Of a stretch of DNA of 64,000 bases, positions 8,424-17,447 are shown piece by piece (position 1 is the first letter of the stretch; every line of letters begins with the position of its first letter). Made by a program: the position numbers and the translations under genes. Where the stretch lies: assembly GCA_031429355.1 (NCBI GenBank), contig JANOZM010000019.1:25464-89463 (forward strand), written 5' to 3'. Below the pieces are notes generated by a model. That model saw only the letters and a program-made list of their open reading frames with translations, searched no databases and was not told the DNA's origin. This stretch comes from JANOZM01 sp031429355. Its GTDB lineage: Bacteria; Pseudomonadota; Gammaproteobacteria; Burkholderiales; Burkholderiaceae_E.

Positions 8424-10028
8424 ATGAACCTTGTTTCGCGACGCCAGCTAACGCATGGCTTTGTACGCTTTTTGGCGGCGGCAACTTTAGCCACCGGTGC
8501 CGTTGCAGCCTCCACTAGCGCTTTGGCCCAAACCAAAACATTGCGCTTAGTTCCGCACGCCAACCTCACAATTTTAGACCCTATCTGGACTACTGCGTAT
8601 ATCTCGCGTAACCATGGTTACATGATTTACGACACTTTGTTTGGGACGACAGTCGACGGCAAAGTAAAGCCGCAAATGGTCGAAAAATGGACCACTAGCG
8701 CCGATAAAAAAACTTGGACTTTTACCCTACGTGACGGCCAAGAGTTTCACGACGGCAAACCGGTCACTGGTGAAGACGTTGTAGCCTCTATTAAACGCTG
8801 GGCTAGCCGCGATACGCTAGGTGGAAACTTAGGCGGCTTTATTGACCGCTACGAGTCACCAGACGCCAAGACCTTTGTTATCGTTTTAAAAGAACCGTAT
8901 GGTCTTACACTTGAAGCTTTAGGCAAACCATCGTCTAACGTGCCTTTTATTATGCCTAAGCGCATTGCCGACACGCCCGGTACCGAGCAAATTAAAGAGC
9001 ATATTGGTTCAGGTCCTTTTAAGTTTGTACCTGCCGACTTTAAGCCAGGCGAAAAAGCCGTGTACTTAAAGAATGAAAAGTACAAACCACGCGCGGATGC
9101 TGCCGACGGCACCACGGGCGGTAAAGTCGTACACGTTGATCGCGTTGAGTTTGCGTTTATTCGTGACCCACAAACCCAGTTAAATGCACTGTTAGCTGGT
9201 GAAGTCGATTTAGTTGAGCAACCTGCTTTCGAGCAGTACTCCACTTTAAAGACCAAACCCGATATCGTGATTCACGACTTTCAGCCAGCGGGCGTGCAAT
9301 TTATTTTGCGCTTTAATCATTTGCACCCACCGTTTAACAATGTAAAAATTCGTCAAGCCGCAATGATTGCCTTGGGCCAAGAGCAACACCTAAAAACCCA
9401 AGTCGGCACACCCGGTATGTATAAATTTTGCAAGAGTATCTTCCCTTGCGGCACACCACTGGCATCTGATGAAACCGGTATTTACACCGGCACTGCAAAT
9501 CCAACTTTAGCCAAAAAAATGTTGGATGAAGCTGGCTATAAAGGCGAGCCTGTATTGCTAATGCGCCCAACCGATTTAGCCGCTATTGCGAAATTGCCTT
9601 TAGTTGCTAAACAGCAGTTAGAGCAGGCTGGTTTTAAAGTGGATATGCAGCAAATGGATTGGGCCACTTTAGTAGCACGTCGGGCCAAAAAGGATGCACC
9701 AAGCGCTGGTGGTTGGAATGCTTTTATGACTGCTTGGGTAGCGGGTGATATTTTGAACCCTGTGACCATGGCAATGTTAAATGCTAAAGGCGAAACCGGT
9801 TGGTTTGGCTGGCAAAACGACCCCACGATTGAAGAGTTAAAAGGCAAATTTGTTCGTGCCGGTAGCGATGCCGAAAAGAAAAAATTAGCCGAGCAACTGC
9901 AATTGCGTGCGATCGAAACAGCAAGCCATGTGCATCTGGGCCAATACAGCAACCCTGCTGCGGTACGTAAAAACATTACGGGCATGCTGCAAGGTGGTCA
10001 GGTTTACTGGAACATCAAAAAGAACTAA
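8424..10028 (+). CDS. ABC transporter substrate-binding protein, peptide/nickel family (SBP_bac_5)
   Basis: Periplasmic ligand receptor of an oligopeptide-type ABC importer, 534 aa. The ATG at 8424 is chosen because a GGAG ribosome-binding site lies at 8412-8415 and a signal peptide follows directly (MNLVSRRQLTHGF..., hydrophobic region, cleavage near ALAQ); the SRRQ pair could suit Tat or Sec export. Family signatures include LDPIWTTAYISRNHGYMIYDTLF, the WTFTLRDGQEFHDGKPV core and IGSGPFKF. The ligand is unknown; the linked M81 peptidase and amidase suggest peptides or amides. A strong terminator follows before the permease genes, which would make this gene more abundant than the rest of the operon. 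Confidence 0.92.
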   Translation: MNLVSRRQLTHGFVRFLAAATLATGAVAASTSALAQTKTLRLVPHANLTILDPIWTTAYISRNHGYMIYDTLFGTTVDGKVKPQMVEKWTTSADKKTWTFTLRDGQEFHDGKPVTGEDVVASIKRWASRDTLGGNLGGFIDRYESPDAKTFVIVLKEPYGLTLEALGKPSSNVPFIMPKRIADTPGTEQIKEHIGSGPFKFVPADFKPGEKAVYLKNEKYKPRADAADGTTGGKVVHVDRVEFAFIRDPQTQLNALLAGEVDLVEQPAFEQYSTLKTKPDIVIHDFQPAGVQFILRFNHLHPPFNNVKIRQAAMIALGQEQHLKTQVGTPGMYKFCKSIFPCGTPLASDETGIYTGTANPTLAKKMLDEAGYKGEPVLLMRPTDLAAIAKLPLVAKQQLEQAGFKVDMQQMDWATLVARRAKKDAPSAGGWNAFMTAWVAGDILNPVTMAMLNAKGETGWFGWQNDPTIEELKGKFVRAGSDAEKKKLAEQLQLRAIETASHVHLGQYSNPAAVRKNITGMLQGGQVYWNIKKN

Positions 10029-10042
10029 GATTCAAAGTCGTT

Positions 10043-10071
10043 AAAAAGGCCCCGCCAAGCGGGGCTTTTTT
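10043..10071 (+). terminator. Rho-independent terminator between binding-protein and permease genes
   Basis: Perfect 7-bp GC-rich stem (10049-10055 with 10059-10065), 3-nt loop, A-run before and six T after. It lies inside the ABC operon, so it is probably a partial terminator. Confidence 0.88.
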
Positions 10072-10123
10072 CTTCTATTATTAAGTTTGCTTGCTTCGTT
10101 TCTTCGGTTCTATTTAGGCACAC

Positions 10124-11065
10124 ATGCTGCGTTTTCTAGCTCAACGTTTTTTGGCCATTATTCCAGTACTGCTGGTCGTAGCAGTGGTGGTGTTTTTAAT
10201 TTTGCGCCTAACACCTGGAGACCCCGCTGCGGTGATTGCGGGCAATAACGCCACCATCGAAGACATCGAACGCATTCGTGCCCAACTTGGCTTAAACCAG
10301 CCTGTAATTTCGCAATTTTTTATTTGGTTCGGCAATGTTTTAAAAGGGGATTTAGGCTACTCGTTTTACCTAAACAAACCCGTAACCGAACTACTATTGC
10401 AACGTATCGAACCGACCTTAAGTTTGGCTTCGGGCACGATGTTTTTAGCGCTGACCATTGCCATTCCCTTAGGCACTATCGCCGCTTGGCGCATGGGCGG
10501 TTGGCTTGATCGGATATTGTCAGCGTTTTCAGTCTTAGGTTTTTCAGTGCCGGTTTTTGTAATCGGCTACCTCATGATTTATTTTTTTGCGCTGCGCCTC
10601 GATTGGTTTCCGGTTCAAGGCTACAGCCGGTTTAACCAAGGCTTTGGCAAATGGATCATTCAGATTGTGTTGCCGTGCTTTACCCTCAGTTTTATTTACG
10701 TGGCGCTTATTGCCCGAGTTACCCGCGCAGCCGTCAGCGAAACACTCACTGAAGATTATATTCGGACCGCCCGCGCTAAGGGCTTACGTGAATCCACAAT
10801 AATTATTCGTCATGCACTGGCAAATGCTGCGGTGCCTATTGCAACCGTTGTTGGACTAGGGGTTGCTTTGCTAATCGGCGGGGTAGTGGTTACCGAGACG
10901 GTCTACGCTATTCCGGGGCTGGGTTCGTTAACGGTTGATGCTGTTTTAAACCGAGATTTTCCGGTGATTCAAGGCGTAGTTTTATTGTTTAGCGTTGCCT
11001 ATGTATTAATTAACTTAATAGTCGATCTAAGTTATTTGGTATTCGATCCGCGCATTCGCTATTAA
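10124..11065 (+). CDS. ABC transporter permease, DppB/OppB-like
   Basis: 313 aa inner-membrane subunit with about six membrane segments, starting at residues 9-30 (AIIPVLLVVAVVVFLILRL). N-terminal TPGDPAAVIAG and the cytoplasmic EAA-type loop EDYIRTARAKGLRESTIIIRHALANA, which contacts the ATPase, identify the DppB type. It pairs with the DppC-like permease that starts four bases after its stop. Its ATG is 52 bp beyond the intra-operon terminator. Confidence 0.93.
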   Translation: MLRFLAQRFLAIIPVLLVVAVVVFLILRLTPGDPAAVIAGNNATIEDIERIRAQLGLNQPVISQFFIWFGNVLKGDLGYSFYLNKPVTELLLQRIEPTLSLASGTMFLALTIAIPLGTIAAWRMGGWLDRILSAFSVLGFSVPVFVIGYLMIYFFALRLDWFPVQGYSRFNQGFGKWIIQIVLPCFTLSFIYVALIARVTRAAVSETLTEDYIRTARAKGLRESTIIIRHALANAAVPIATVVGLGVALLIGGVVVTETVYAIPGLGSLTVDAVLNRDFPVIQGVVLLFSVAYVLINLIVDLSYLVFDPRIRY

Positions 11066-11069
11066 CACT

Positions 11070-12020
11070 ATGGCAACTCCCATGAACTCTACTTCTGTCA
11101 CCGCTTCTGCTAACGCCGCATCACAGCAACTTTCAAATCGCGGCGTAATGTTAAGACGCTTATGGCGCAATGGTGCCGTTCGCTATGGCGCAAGTTTTTT
11201 ATTTATTTTAGTGCTGATATCTTTAATAGCGCCATGGCTTGGTACGGTTGACCCTAGCGCAATGGATTCATCCAATATCAATGTGGACGCAGGCGTACGT
11301 GCACCGATGACCTTGCCCGATGGCAGTATTGTTAATCACGGCTATTGGATGGGCAGCGATAGTTTTGGTCGGGATGTTTGGTCTCGCGTTCTATATGGCA
11401 CCCGCGTCTCGTTAATCGTGGGATTAGTAACCGCGCTTGTTGCAATATTAATTGGCGGAACCTTCGGTTTGCTAGCAGGTTACTTTCGCAAAGTCGATGC
11501 CGTCCTAATGCGCTTTATGGACGGCATGATGGCCATCCCCTCGATCTTGTTAGCCATTGCCTTAGTAGCAGCACTGGGCGCACAACTATGGACCGTCATT
11601 GTGGCCATTGCAGTGCCGGAGATACCTCGGGTTACTCGCTTAGTGCGTTCGATTGTTTTAAGCTTGCGCGAAGAACCGTTTGTTGAAGCGGCTCGCGCAT
11701 TAGCAACACCCACTTGGAAAATTTTGGCGCGCCATATTTTGCCAAATGCAATGGCGCCAATTATTGTGCAAGGCACTTTTATTGCGGCATCAGCAATTTT
11801 GACCGAAGCGATTTTGAGCTTTTTAGGTTTAGGACTGCCCGCGGAAATCCCTACGTGGGGCAATGTAATGGCCGAAGGGCGAGTGCAGTTTTCTCAGTAC
11901 CCCGGTAATGTTTTGTTTCCTGCATTATTTTTGGTGCCAACGGTCTTGGCTATCAATATGCTGGGTGACGGATTACGCGACGTCATTGACCCAAAGTTTA
12001 ATCGTCGAGGTCAGGCTTGA
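11070..12020 (+). CDS. ABC transporter permease, DppC/OppC-like
   Basis: 316 aa second membrane subunit. A hydrophilic N-terminus of about 40 residues precedes the first membrane segment; then WMGSDSFGRDVWSRVLYGTRVSL (DppC signature) and the EAA loop EEPFVEAARALATPTWKILARHILPNA at the cytoplasmic face. A second in-frame ATG at 11082 is possible. Its TGA overlaps the ATG of the ATPase gene by one base. Confidence 0.93.
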   Translation: MATPMNSTSVTASANAASQQLSNRGVMLRRLWRNGAVRYGASFLFILVLISLIAPWLGTVDPSAMDSSNINVDAGVRAPMTLPDGSIVNHGYWMGSDSFGRDVWSRVLYGTRVSLIVGLVTALVAILIGGTFGLLAGYFRKVDAVLMRFMDGMMAIPSILLAIALVAALGAQLWTVIVAIAVPEIPRVTRLVRSIVLSLREEPFVEAARALATPTWKILARHILPNAMAPIIVQGTFIAASAILTEAILSFLGLGLPAEIPTWGNVMAEGRVQFSQYPGNVLFPALFLVPTVLAINMLGDGLRDVIDPKFNRRGQA

Positions 12021-13726
12021 TGAGTGCACTACATAGTAGCAACAATGCCGTTTTAAAAGTAGAACAACTCAGTGTGCAGTTACCGACTGGCGCTGACCGA
12101 CCGTTTGCCATTAGCGACATTAGTTTTAATATCGAACCGGGCAAAACGCTATGTGTCGTTGGCGAGTCAGGCTCGGGAAAATCGGTGATGGCTTTTGCCG
12201 TTATGGGTCTGCTTGCGCGCGAATTAAAAGTAGCGCAGGGGCAAATTTTGTTGGCCGATGCAACAACAGAAAACAGCGGTGATTCAAGCTCAACAACTCA
12301 ACCATCGCAACTTAAAGCGCAAGCCTTTAGCAATTTAAGTTATACCGACGTCACTAAAGTAACCGAGCAACGCCTTCGTCAATTGCGCGGCAGCCAAATG
12401 GGTATGGTTTTTCAAGAGCCAATGACCGCGCTAAACCCAGTCATGAGTTGCGGCAAGCAAGTGGACGAACTGTTGCGCGAGCACACTAGACTTAATGCCG
12501 AGCAGCGCAAGCAATCTATTTTGGAAGTGTTCACCAAGGTAAAGTTGCCTGAACCCGAGCGGATGTTTAGCAGCTACCCGCATCAGCTGTCGGGCGGTCA
12601 ACGGCAGCGTATTGTGATTGCAATGGCCGTTATTTTAAAACCGCGCCTTCTGATTTGCGATGAGCCTACTACAGCACTTGACGTCACGACACAAAAGGAA
12701 ATTTTAAAACTTATTAACGAACTGCAAGCCGAACAAGGCAGCGCCGTTTTATTTATAACGCATGACATGGGCGTCGTGGCCGATATTGCCGACGATGTGT
12801 TGGTGATGAACCAAGGCAAAATGGTTGAAATGGGTTCGTGCGCTAGCATTTTGAAAACGCCGCAGCAGCCCTATACGCAAATGCTATTGGCGGCGGTACC
12901 GTCGATGAAACCACCGCCACCACGTAACATAGTTAGCACCAACCCGTTATTGCAAGGTAAGGCTGTTGACAAAACTTACATCACGCGCAATTGGTTTGGT
13001 GGCAAAACCGAGACCCGTGCTTTGCAAGACGCAACCCTAGCCCTACACTCGGGTGAAACAGTTGGCATCGTAGGTGAGTCGGGTTCAGGCAAGTCTACGT
13101 TTGCACGTTGTCTAATTCGCTTAATTGATCCAACTGCAGGCGAAATTTATTGGGGTACCGACGAAGTTGCGCAGCGTAGTGAAGGCGCATTGCGCCCGTT
13201 GCGTTCGCACATACAAGTGGTGTTTCAAGATCCCAATCGCTCATTAAATCCGCGCATGAAAATTGGTGACGCAATCATCGAAGGCGCACTTAATTTTGGG
13301 ATGGAAAAAAGCGCCGCGCGCGAACTCGCCAAGCAGCTGATGGAAAAAGTGCAACTGCCCGTTGAAGGCTTGGAGCGCTATAGCAATCAGTTTTCTGGCG
13401 GGCAACGACAGCGACTTGCAATTGCCCGAGCACTGGCTTGCAAACCAAAAGTGTTGGTTGCCGACGAAGCAGTTAGCGCACTCGACGTCAGCGTGCAAGC
13501 ACAAATACTAAATTTACTGCGGGATATTCAGCGCGAATTTAATATCGGTTTATTGTTCATTACGCACGACTTAAGAGTAGCCGCACAATTGTGCGATCGC
13601 ATTTTAGTGATGCATCAAGGCAAAATTGTAGAGCAAGGACTTACCGCTTCGGTATACGCCAATCCGCAGCAGCAATACACCAAAGATTTACTCGACGCGG
13701 CCCCTGGCGCGTCGGCAATTGTTTAA
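12020..13726 (+). CDS. Dipeptide-type ABC transporter ATPase, fused DppD-DppF
   Basis: 568 aa with two complete ATPase domains in one chain, replacing separate DppD and DppF subunits (as in GsiA). Domain 1: Walker A GESGSGKS at about residues 50-57, signature LSGGQRQR, Walker B LLICDEPT. Domain 2: Walker A GESGSGKST at about 352-360, signature FSGGQRQR, Walker B VLVADEAVSALD. Both domains look catalytically intact. A 30-residue or so Ser/Thr/Gln-rich insert follows the first Walker A region (about 84-108). ATG at 12020 in a TGATG overlap is preferred to TTG at 12017. Confidence 0.93.
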   Translation: MSALHSSNNAVLKVEQLSVQLPTGADRPFAISDISFNIEPGKTLCVVGESGSGKSVMAFAVMGLLARELKVAQGQILLADATTENSGDSSSTTQPSQLKAQAFSNLSYTDVTKVTEQRLRQLRGSQMGMVFQEPMTALNPVMSCGKQVDELLREHTRLNAEQRKQSILEVFTKVKLPEPERMFSSYPHQLSGGQRQRIVIAMAVILKPRLLICDEPTTALDVTTQKEILKLINELQAEQGSAVLFITHDMGVVADIADDVLVMNQGKMVEMGSCASILKTPQQPYTQMLLAAVPSMKPPPPRNIVSTNPLLQGKAVDKTYITRNWFGGKTETRALQDATLALHSGETVGIVGESGSGKSTFARCLIRLIDPTAGEIYWGTDEVAQRSEGALRPLRSHIQVVFQDPNRSLNPRMKIGDAIIEGALNFGMEKSAARELAKQLMEKVQLPVEGLERYSNQFSGGQRQRLAIARALACKPKVLVADEAVSALDVSVQAQILNLLRDIQREFNIGLLFITHDLRVAAQLCDRILVMHQGKIVEQGLTASVYANPQQQYTKDLLDAAPGASAIV

Positions 13727-13742
13727 CATCAGAAAGTAACTA

Positions 13743-15239
13743 ATGCGCGTTTTAATTGCTGGCTTTCAACACGAAACAAATACCTTCGCGCCTAGCAGGG
13801 CTGATTGGGCGGCCTTTAATCGCGGCGATGGTTTTCCAGCTTTTAGCACTGGGGCGGCGATGCAACAAACCATGACCGGAATTAATATTCCGATTGCCGG
13901 GTTTATCGATTATGCGCAGTCGCAAGGCTGGCAACTAAAACCCTCCGCTTGGGCGGGCGCTTCCCCCTCGGCCCATGTTACCGAAGAAGCTTTTGAAAAA
14001 ATTAGCGCCGCAATAACCGGCGATGCACGACCATTAGATTTCGATGCGATTTATCTCGATTTACACGGCGCTGCAGTTGCCGAGCATCTCGATGATTGCG
14101 AAGGCGAATTGGTTGCCCGCTTACGCGCTATTGTTGGGCCATTAATTCCCATTGTTGTGAGCCTCGATTCGCATGCCAATGTTACCGAAAAACTAATTCA
14201 ATTAGCTGACGCCGTTACTTGCTATCGCACCTATCCACATATTGATATGGCCGACACGGGTAAGCGGGCCGGCCAACTATTAAACGAGCGCCTAAAACGC
14301 GGTGCACGGCAATTGGCCAGCTTTAAGCGCCTGCCATTTATTATTGCGCTCAACGCACAATCGACCATGATGGAACCCAACGCTAGTTTTACCAAGCGCC
14401 TTGTTTCGCATGACAATATTGAAAAAAGCAGCGTCAATTTTGCCACCGGATTTCCCGCAGCAGATTTTGCTGAGTGCGGACCAACGCTGTGGGCGTACGG
14501 CGAGCAAGCCCACGCCGTGGTACAAAAATTTTACGACGATTTAATGACCCACCGTGCCGACTGGCGCATTGTTGTGCAGCCCGCCGCACAAGCTGTACAA
14601 CAAGCCATTGAACTAGCGCAGCAAGACAATAGCATTGGCCCGGTAGTGATTGCCGATACTCAAGACAATCCAGGTGCGGGTGGCGATAGCAATACAACCG
14701 GCATGTTGCACGCGCTGTTTGATGCTGGAGCTGGTTTAAAGTTTCCACAACAAGTCGCGCTGGGGCTGTTAAGTGACCCACAAACCGCTTTAGCAGCACA
14801 TCAGGCAGGGGTTGGTGCGGTGTTAAACATTGGCATTGGCAAATCGGTGGATACCGGCTGGCAAGGCATGAGTGAAGCGCCCGTCGAGCGCGCTTGGACT
14901 GTAAAAAAAGTAAGTGATGGTGTTGTAACTTTGGAAGGCCCAATGATGCGCGGATTAACTGTGCATTTAGGACCTTGCGCGACGCTTGAAGCCGAAGGTA
15001 TTCAAGTGTGTGTAATGAGTGGCAAAAAACAAATGCTCGACAAAGAGCTGTATCGCTTTTTAGGCATACAACCTGAGCAAATGAAAATTTTAGTGAACAA
15101 AAGCTCGGTCCATTTTCGCGCCGCATTTGCGCCGATTGCCAGTCATATTTTAGTGGCTAAAGCTCCAGGCCCGATGGCTGCTAATCCAGCTGATTTGCCT
15201 TGGAAGCACCTACCCGCCCACGTTGATCGACAGCCCTAA
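13743..15239 (+). CDS. M81 family metallopeptidase (MlrC, microcystinase C-like)
   Basis: 498 aa, full length for the family. Begins with the family signature RVLIAGFQHETNTFAP; the metal-binding regions YLDLHGAAV, SLDSHANVT and DTQDNPGAGGDSNTTG are all present, as is the C-terminal VNKSSVHFRAAFAP. Members are zinc peptidases named for linear microcystin degradation, but most homologues in Burkholderiales are linked to peptide importers and act on unidentified peptides. Here it is 16 bp behind the ABC ATPase. Cytoplasmic, no signal peptide. Confidence 0.9.
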   Translation: MRVLIAGFQHETNTFAPSRADWAAFNRGDGFPAFSTGAAMQQTMTGINIPIAGFIDYAQSQGWQLKPSAWAGASPSAHVTEEAFEKISAAITGDARPLDFDAIYLDLHGAAVAEHLDDCEGELVARLRAIVGPLIPIVVSLDSHANVTEKLIQLADAVTCYRTYPHIDMADTGKRAGQLLNERLKRGARQLASFKRLPFIIALNAQSTMMEPNASFTKRLVSHDNIEKSSVNFATGFPAADFAECGPTLWAYGEQAHAVVQKFYDDLMTHRADWRIVVQPAAQAVQQAIELAQQDNSIGPVVIADTQDNPGAGGDSNTTGMLHALFDAGAGLKFPQQVALGLLSDPQTALAAHQAGVGAVLNIGIGKSVDTGWQGMSEAPVERAWTVKKVSDGVVTLEGPMMRGLTVHLGPCATLEAEGIQVCVMSGKKQMLDKELYRFLGIQPEQMKILVNKSSVHFRAAFAPIASHILVAKAPGPMAANPADLPWKHLPAHVDRQP

Positions 15240-15246
15240 AAAAACA

Positions 15247-16683
15247 ATGAGTCCAACAACCACCCCAATTCCCTCCGAACTTTGGGCATGCACCGCAACC
15301 CAACTAAGTGCCTTGTTTGCAAACGGACAAGCCTCTCCGGTGCAAGCACTACAGTCGGTTTTAGCGCGCACCGAAACCCTAAACCCAAAGTTAAATGCTT
15401 TTTGTTATTTAGATCCCGAACGTGCGTTGGCGTCGGCCAAGCAAAGTGAACAACGTTGGCGCGATAACAAAGCGCTTAGCCCACTAGATGGCGTACCCAC
15501 GTCAATTAAAGATTTAATTCTTACCAAAGACTGGCCCACCTTACGCGGTTCGCATACGGTAGATCCCAAGCAAGTTTGGGATACCGATGGCCCTTGCGTA
15601 GCGCGTCTACGCGAAGCCGGTGCCGTCATTTTTGGTAAGACAACGACGCCTGAATTTGGCTGCAAAGGTGAAACCAATTCACCGCTAACCGGCATTACCC
15701 GCAACCCTTGGGACTTAAGCAAAACACCCGGAGGCTCCTCGGGCGGCACAGCAGCAGCAATTGCGGCCGGTATGGGGCCATTGAGTATTGGAACTGATGG
15801 TGCGGGCAGTATTCGTATTCCCGCCGCTTTTTGCGGAAACTTCGGTCTTAAACCTTCGTTTGGTCGCGTGCCAGCCTATCCACTTTCGCCCTTTGTTAGC
15901 GTTGCCCACTTGGGGCCGCACACAATGAGCGTAAACGATGCCGCATTAATGTTGGATGTGGTGAGCCAACCCGATGCCCGCGATTGGACTTCATTAGAAC
16001 CACACCAAATTCAATATGCGCAAGCTATTCGTGAAACGCGCGTAACGGCCAGTTTAAAGGGCTTGCGCGTGGCCTACTCGCCAAGGCTTGGGTACGTTGA
16101 CAATGTCCATCCCGAAGTAGCCTTAGCAGTTGAAAACGCCGTAAAGCAAATGGCCGATTGCGGCGCTGTCATTGAACAAGTCGACCCAGGTTTTAGCGAT
16201 CCATTAGACATCACGGTCGGACTTTGGTTTTTAGGGGCGGCCACTATCTGGAATGGCCTTAGCTCCGCGCAGCAAGCATTAACCGACCCTGACTTTCGCG
16301 ACGAGGCAATCAGTGGTCTAAAATTATCTGCCCTAGAGGTTCAAAGTTTAGTAGCTCGACGCGGCGCATTAGGTTCGCAGATGCGCCAGTTTATGCAACG
16401 CTATGATGTTCTGGTTACACCGACAGTTTCGATCCCCGCATTCGATGCGCGACCGGCCGGTACCGTACCGTTTGATGCCGCAGCGTTTTTAGCGTGGACG
16501 CCTTTTTCATATCCGTTTAACTTAACGCAGCAACCCGCGGCCACCATTCCTTGCGGATTAACTTCGGGCGGTTTGCCGATTGGGTTGCAGATTGTGGGCC
16601 GAATGTTTGATGAGGCTACGGTACTGCGTACAGCTGCCGCTTTTGAAACGCGTTTTCCAATTGTGCGTCCGTCTATAATTTAG
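15247..16683 (+). CDS. Amidase (amidase signature family)
   Basis: 478 aa. The ATG at 15247, 7 bp after the M81 stop, is preferred to an in-frame TTG at 15223 inside that gene. Ser-cisSer-Lys machinery: Lys in GVPTSIKDL at about residue 87, the Gly/Ser-rich loop TPGGSSGGTAAAIAAG at about 162-177 and the nucleophile loop GTDGAGSIRIPAAFCG at about 185-200. It hydrolyses an amide bond in an unknown substrate. With the importer and MlrC-like peptidase it forms a peptide/amide uptake and breakdown operon. The coaX ATG follows its stop after two bases. Confidence 0.9.
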   Translation: MSPTTTPIPSELWACTATQLSALFANGQASPVQALQSVLARTETLNPKLNAFCYLDPERALASAKQSEQRWRDNKALSPLDGVPTSIKDLILTKDWPTLRGSHTVDPKQVWDTDGPCVARLREAGAVIFGKTTTPEFGCKGETNSPLTGITRNPWDLSKTPGGSSGGTAAAIAAGMGPLSIGTDGAGSIRIPAAFCGNFGLKPSFGRVPAYPLSPFVSVAHLGPHTMSVNDAALMLDVVSQPDARDWTSLEPHQIQYAQAIRETRVTASLKGLRVAYSPRLGYVDNVHPEVALAVENAVKQMADCGAVIEQVDPGFSDPLDITVGLWFLGAATIWNGLSSAQQALTDPDFRDEAISGLKLSALEVQSLVARRGALGSQMRQFMQRYDVLVTPTVSIPAFDARPAGTVPFDAAAFLAWTPFSYPFNLTQQPAATIPCGLTSGGLPIGLQIVGRMFDEATVLRTAAAFETRFPIVRPSII

Positions 16684-16685
16684 GT

Positions 16686-17447
16686 ATGAGTATCCTAACT
16701 ATTGACGTCGGTAACACACGCCTAAAATGGGCTTTGTTCGAACGATTTGAACCCGGCTTGCAACCCTTGCAAAGCGGTGCTGTCGTCCATGAAGAAATTG
16801 ACGATCTAGCGACAACTGTTTGGTCAGTGTTGCCAGCTCCTACCGCAATGTTGGGCTGTATTGTGGCGGGTGAAGCGGTTAAACGGCGGGTAGAAGAGCA
16901 ACTTGAAAAAGCTTGGCGCTTACCTGCCGATTGGATTGTGGCTGGTGCCTCGCAGTGCGGATTAACCAACGGTTACGATTATCCAAATCGGCTTGGCGCA
17001 GACCGTTGGGCTGCCTTAATTGGCGCTCGCTTTAAATACGGTAAAAAACCTATTGTCGTTGCGATGGTTGGCACTGCGGTTACGGTCGAAGCGCTGACAC
17101 CCGAAGGACTTTTTTTGGGTGGCATGATTTTGCCAGGCTTTGGCTTAATGCTGGAAGCTTTAGAAAACGGCACAGCGGGTTTGCGCGTGTACCCGGGCGA
17201 AGTGTTAGATTTTCCAACCAATACCAGTGACGCTTTAATGTCTGGTGGCGCAAATGCTATTGCTGGCGCGGTAGAACGTATGGTTGGTAAGTTGGCCCAT
17301 TATTGCCAAGAAAAACCAATAGTAACGGTAACTGGTGGAGCTGCTCCAAAACTAACGCCGTCCTTATTAATTGAACATTCGATAGACGAACAATTAATTT
17401 TTGATGGTTTGTTGTGCATTGGTAAAGAGCGCATTGAGGCAAGTTAG
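16686..17447 (+). CDS. coaX: Type III pantothenate kinase
   Basis: 253 aa. Phosphorylates pantothenate in the first step of coenzyme A synthesis. Phosphate-binding motif DVGNTRLKWALF at residues 6-17, the catalytic-region motif GADRWAALIGAR at about 99-110 and AMVGTAVTVEAL with the conserved Thr/Val cluster identify CoaX rather than CoaA. It sits two bases behind the amidase, so it may be read through from the peptide operon. Its stop overlaps the stop of birA on the other strand by 4 bp. Confidence 0.93.
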   Translation: MSILTIDVGNTRLKWALFERFEPGLQPLQSGAVVHEEIDDLATTVWSVLPAPTAMLGCIVAGEAVKRRVEEQLEKAWRLPADWIVAGASQCGLTNGYDYPNRLGADRWAALIGARFKYGKKPIVVAMVGTAVTVEALTPEGLFLGGMILPGFGLMLEALENGTAGLRVYPGEVLDFPTNTSDALMSGGANAIAGAVERMVGKLAHYCQEKPIVTVTGGAAPKLTPSLLIEHSIDEQLIFDGLLCIGKERIEAS

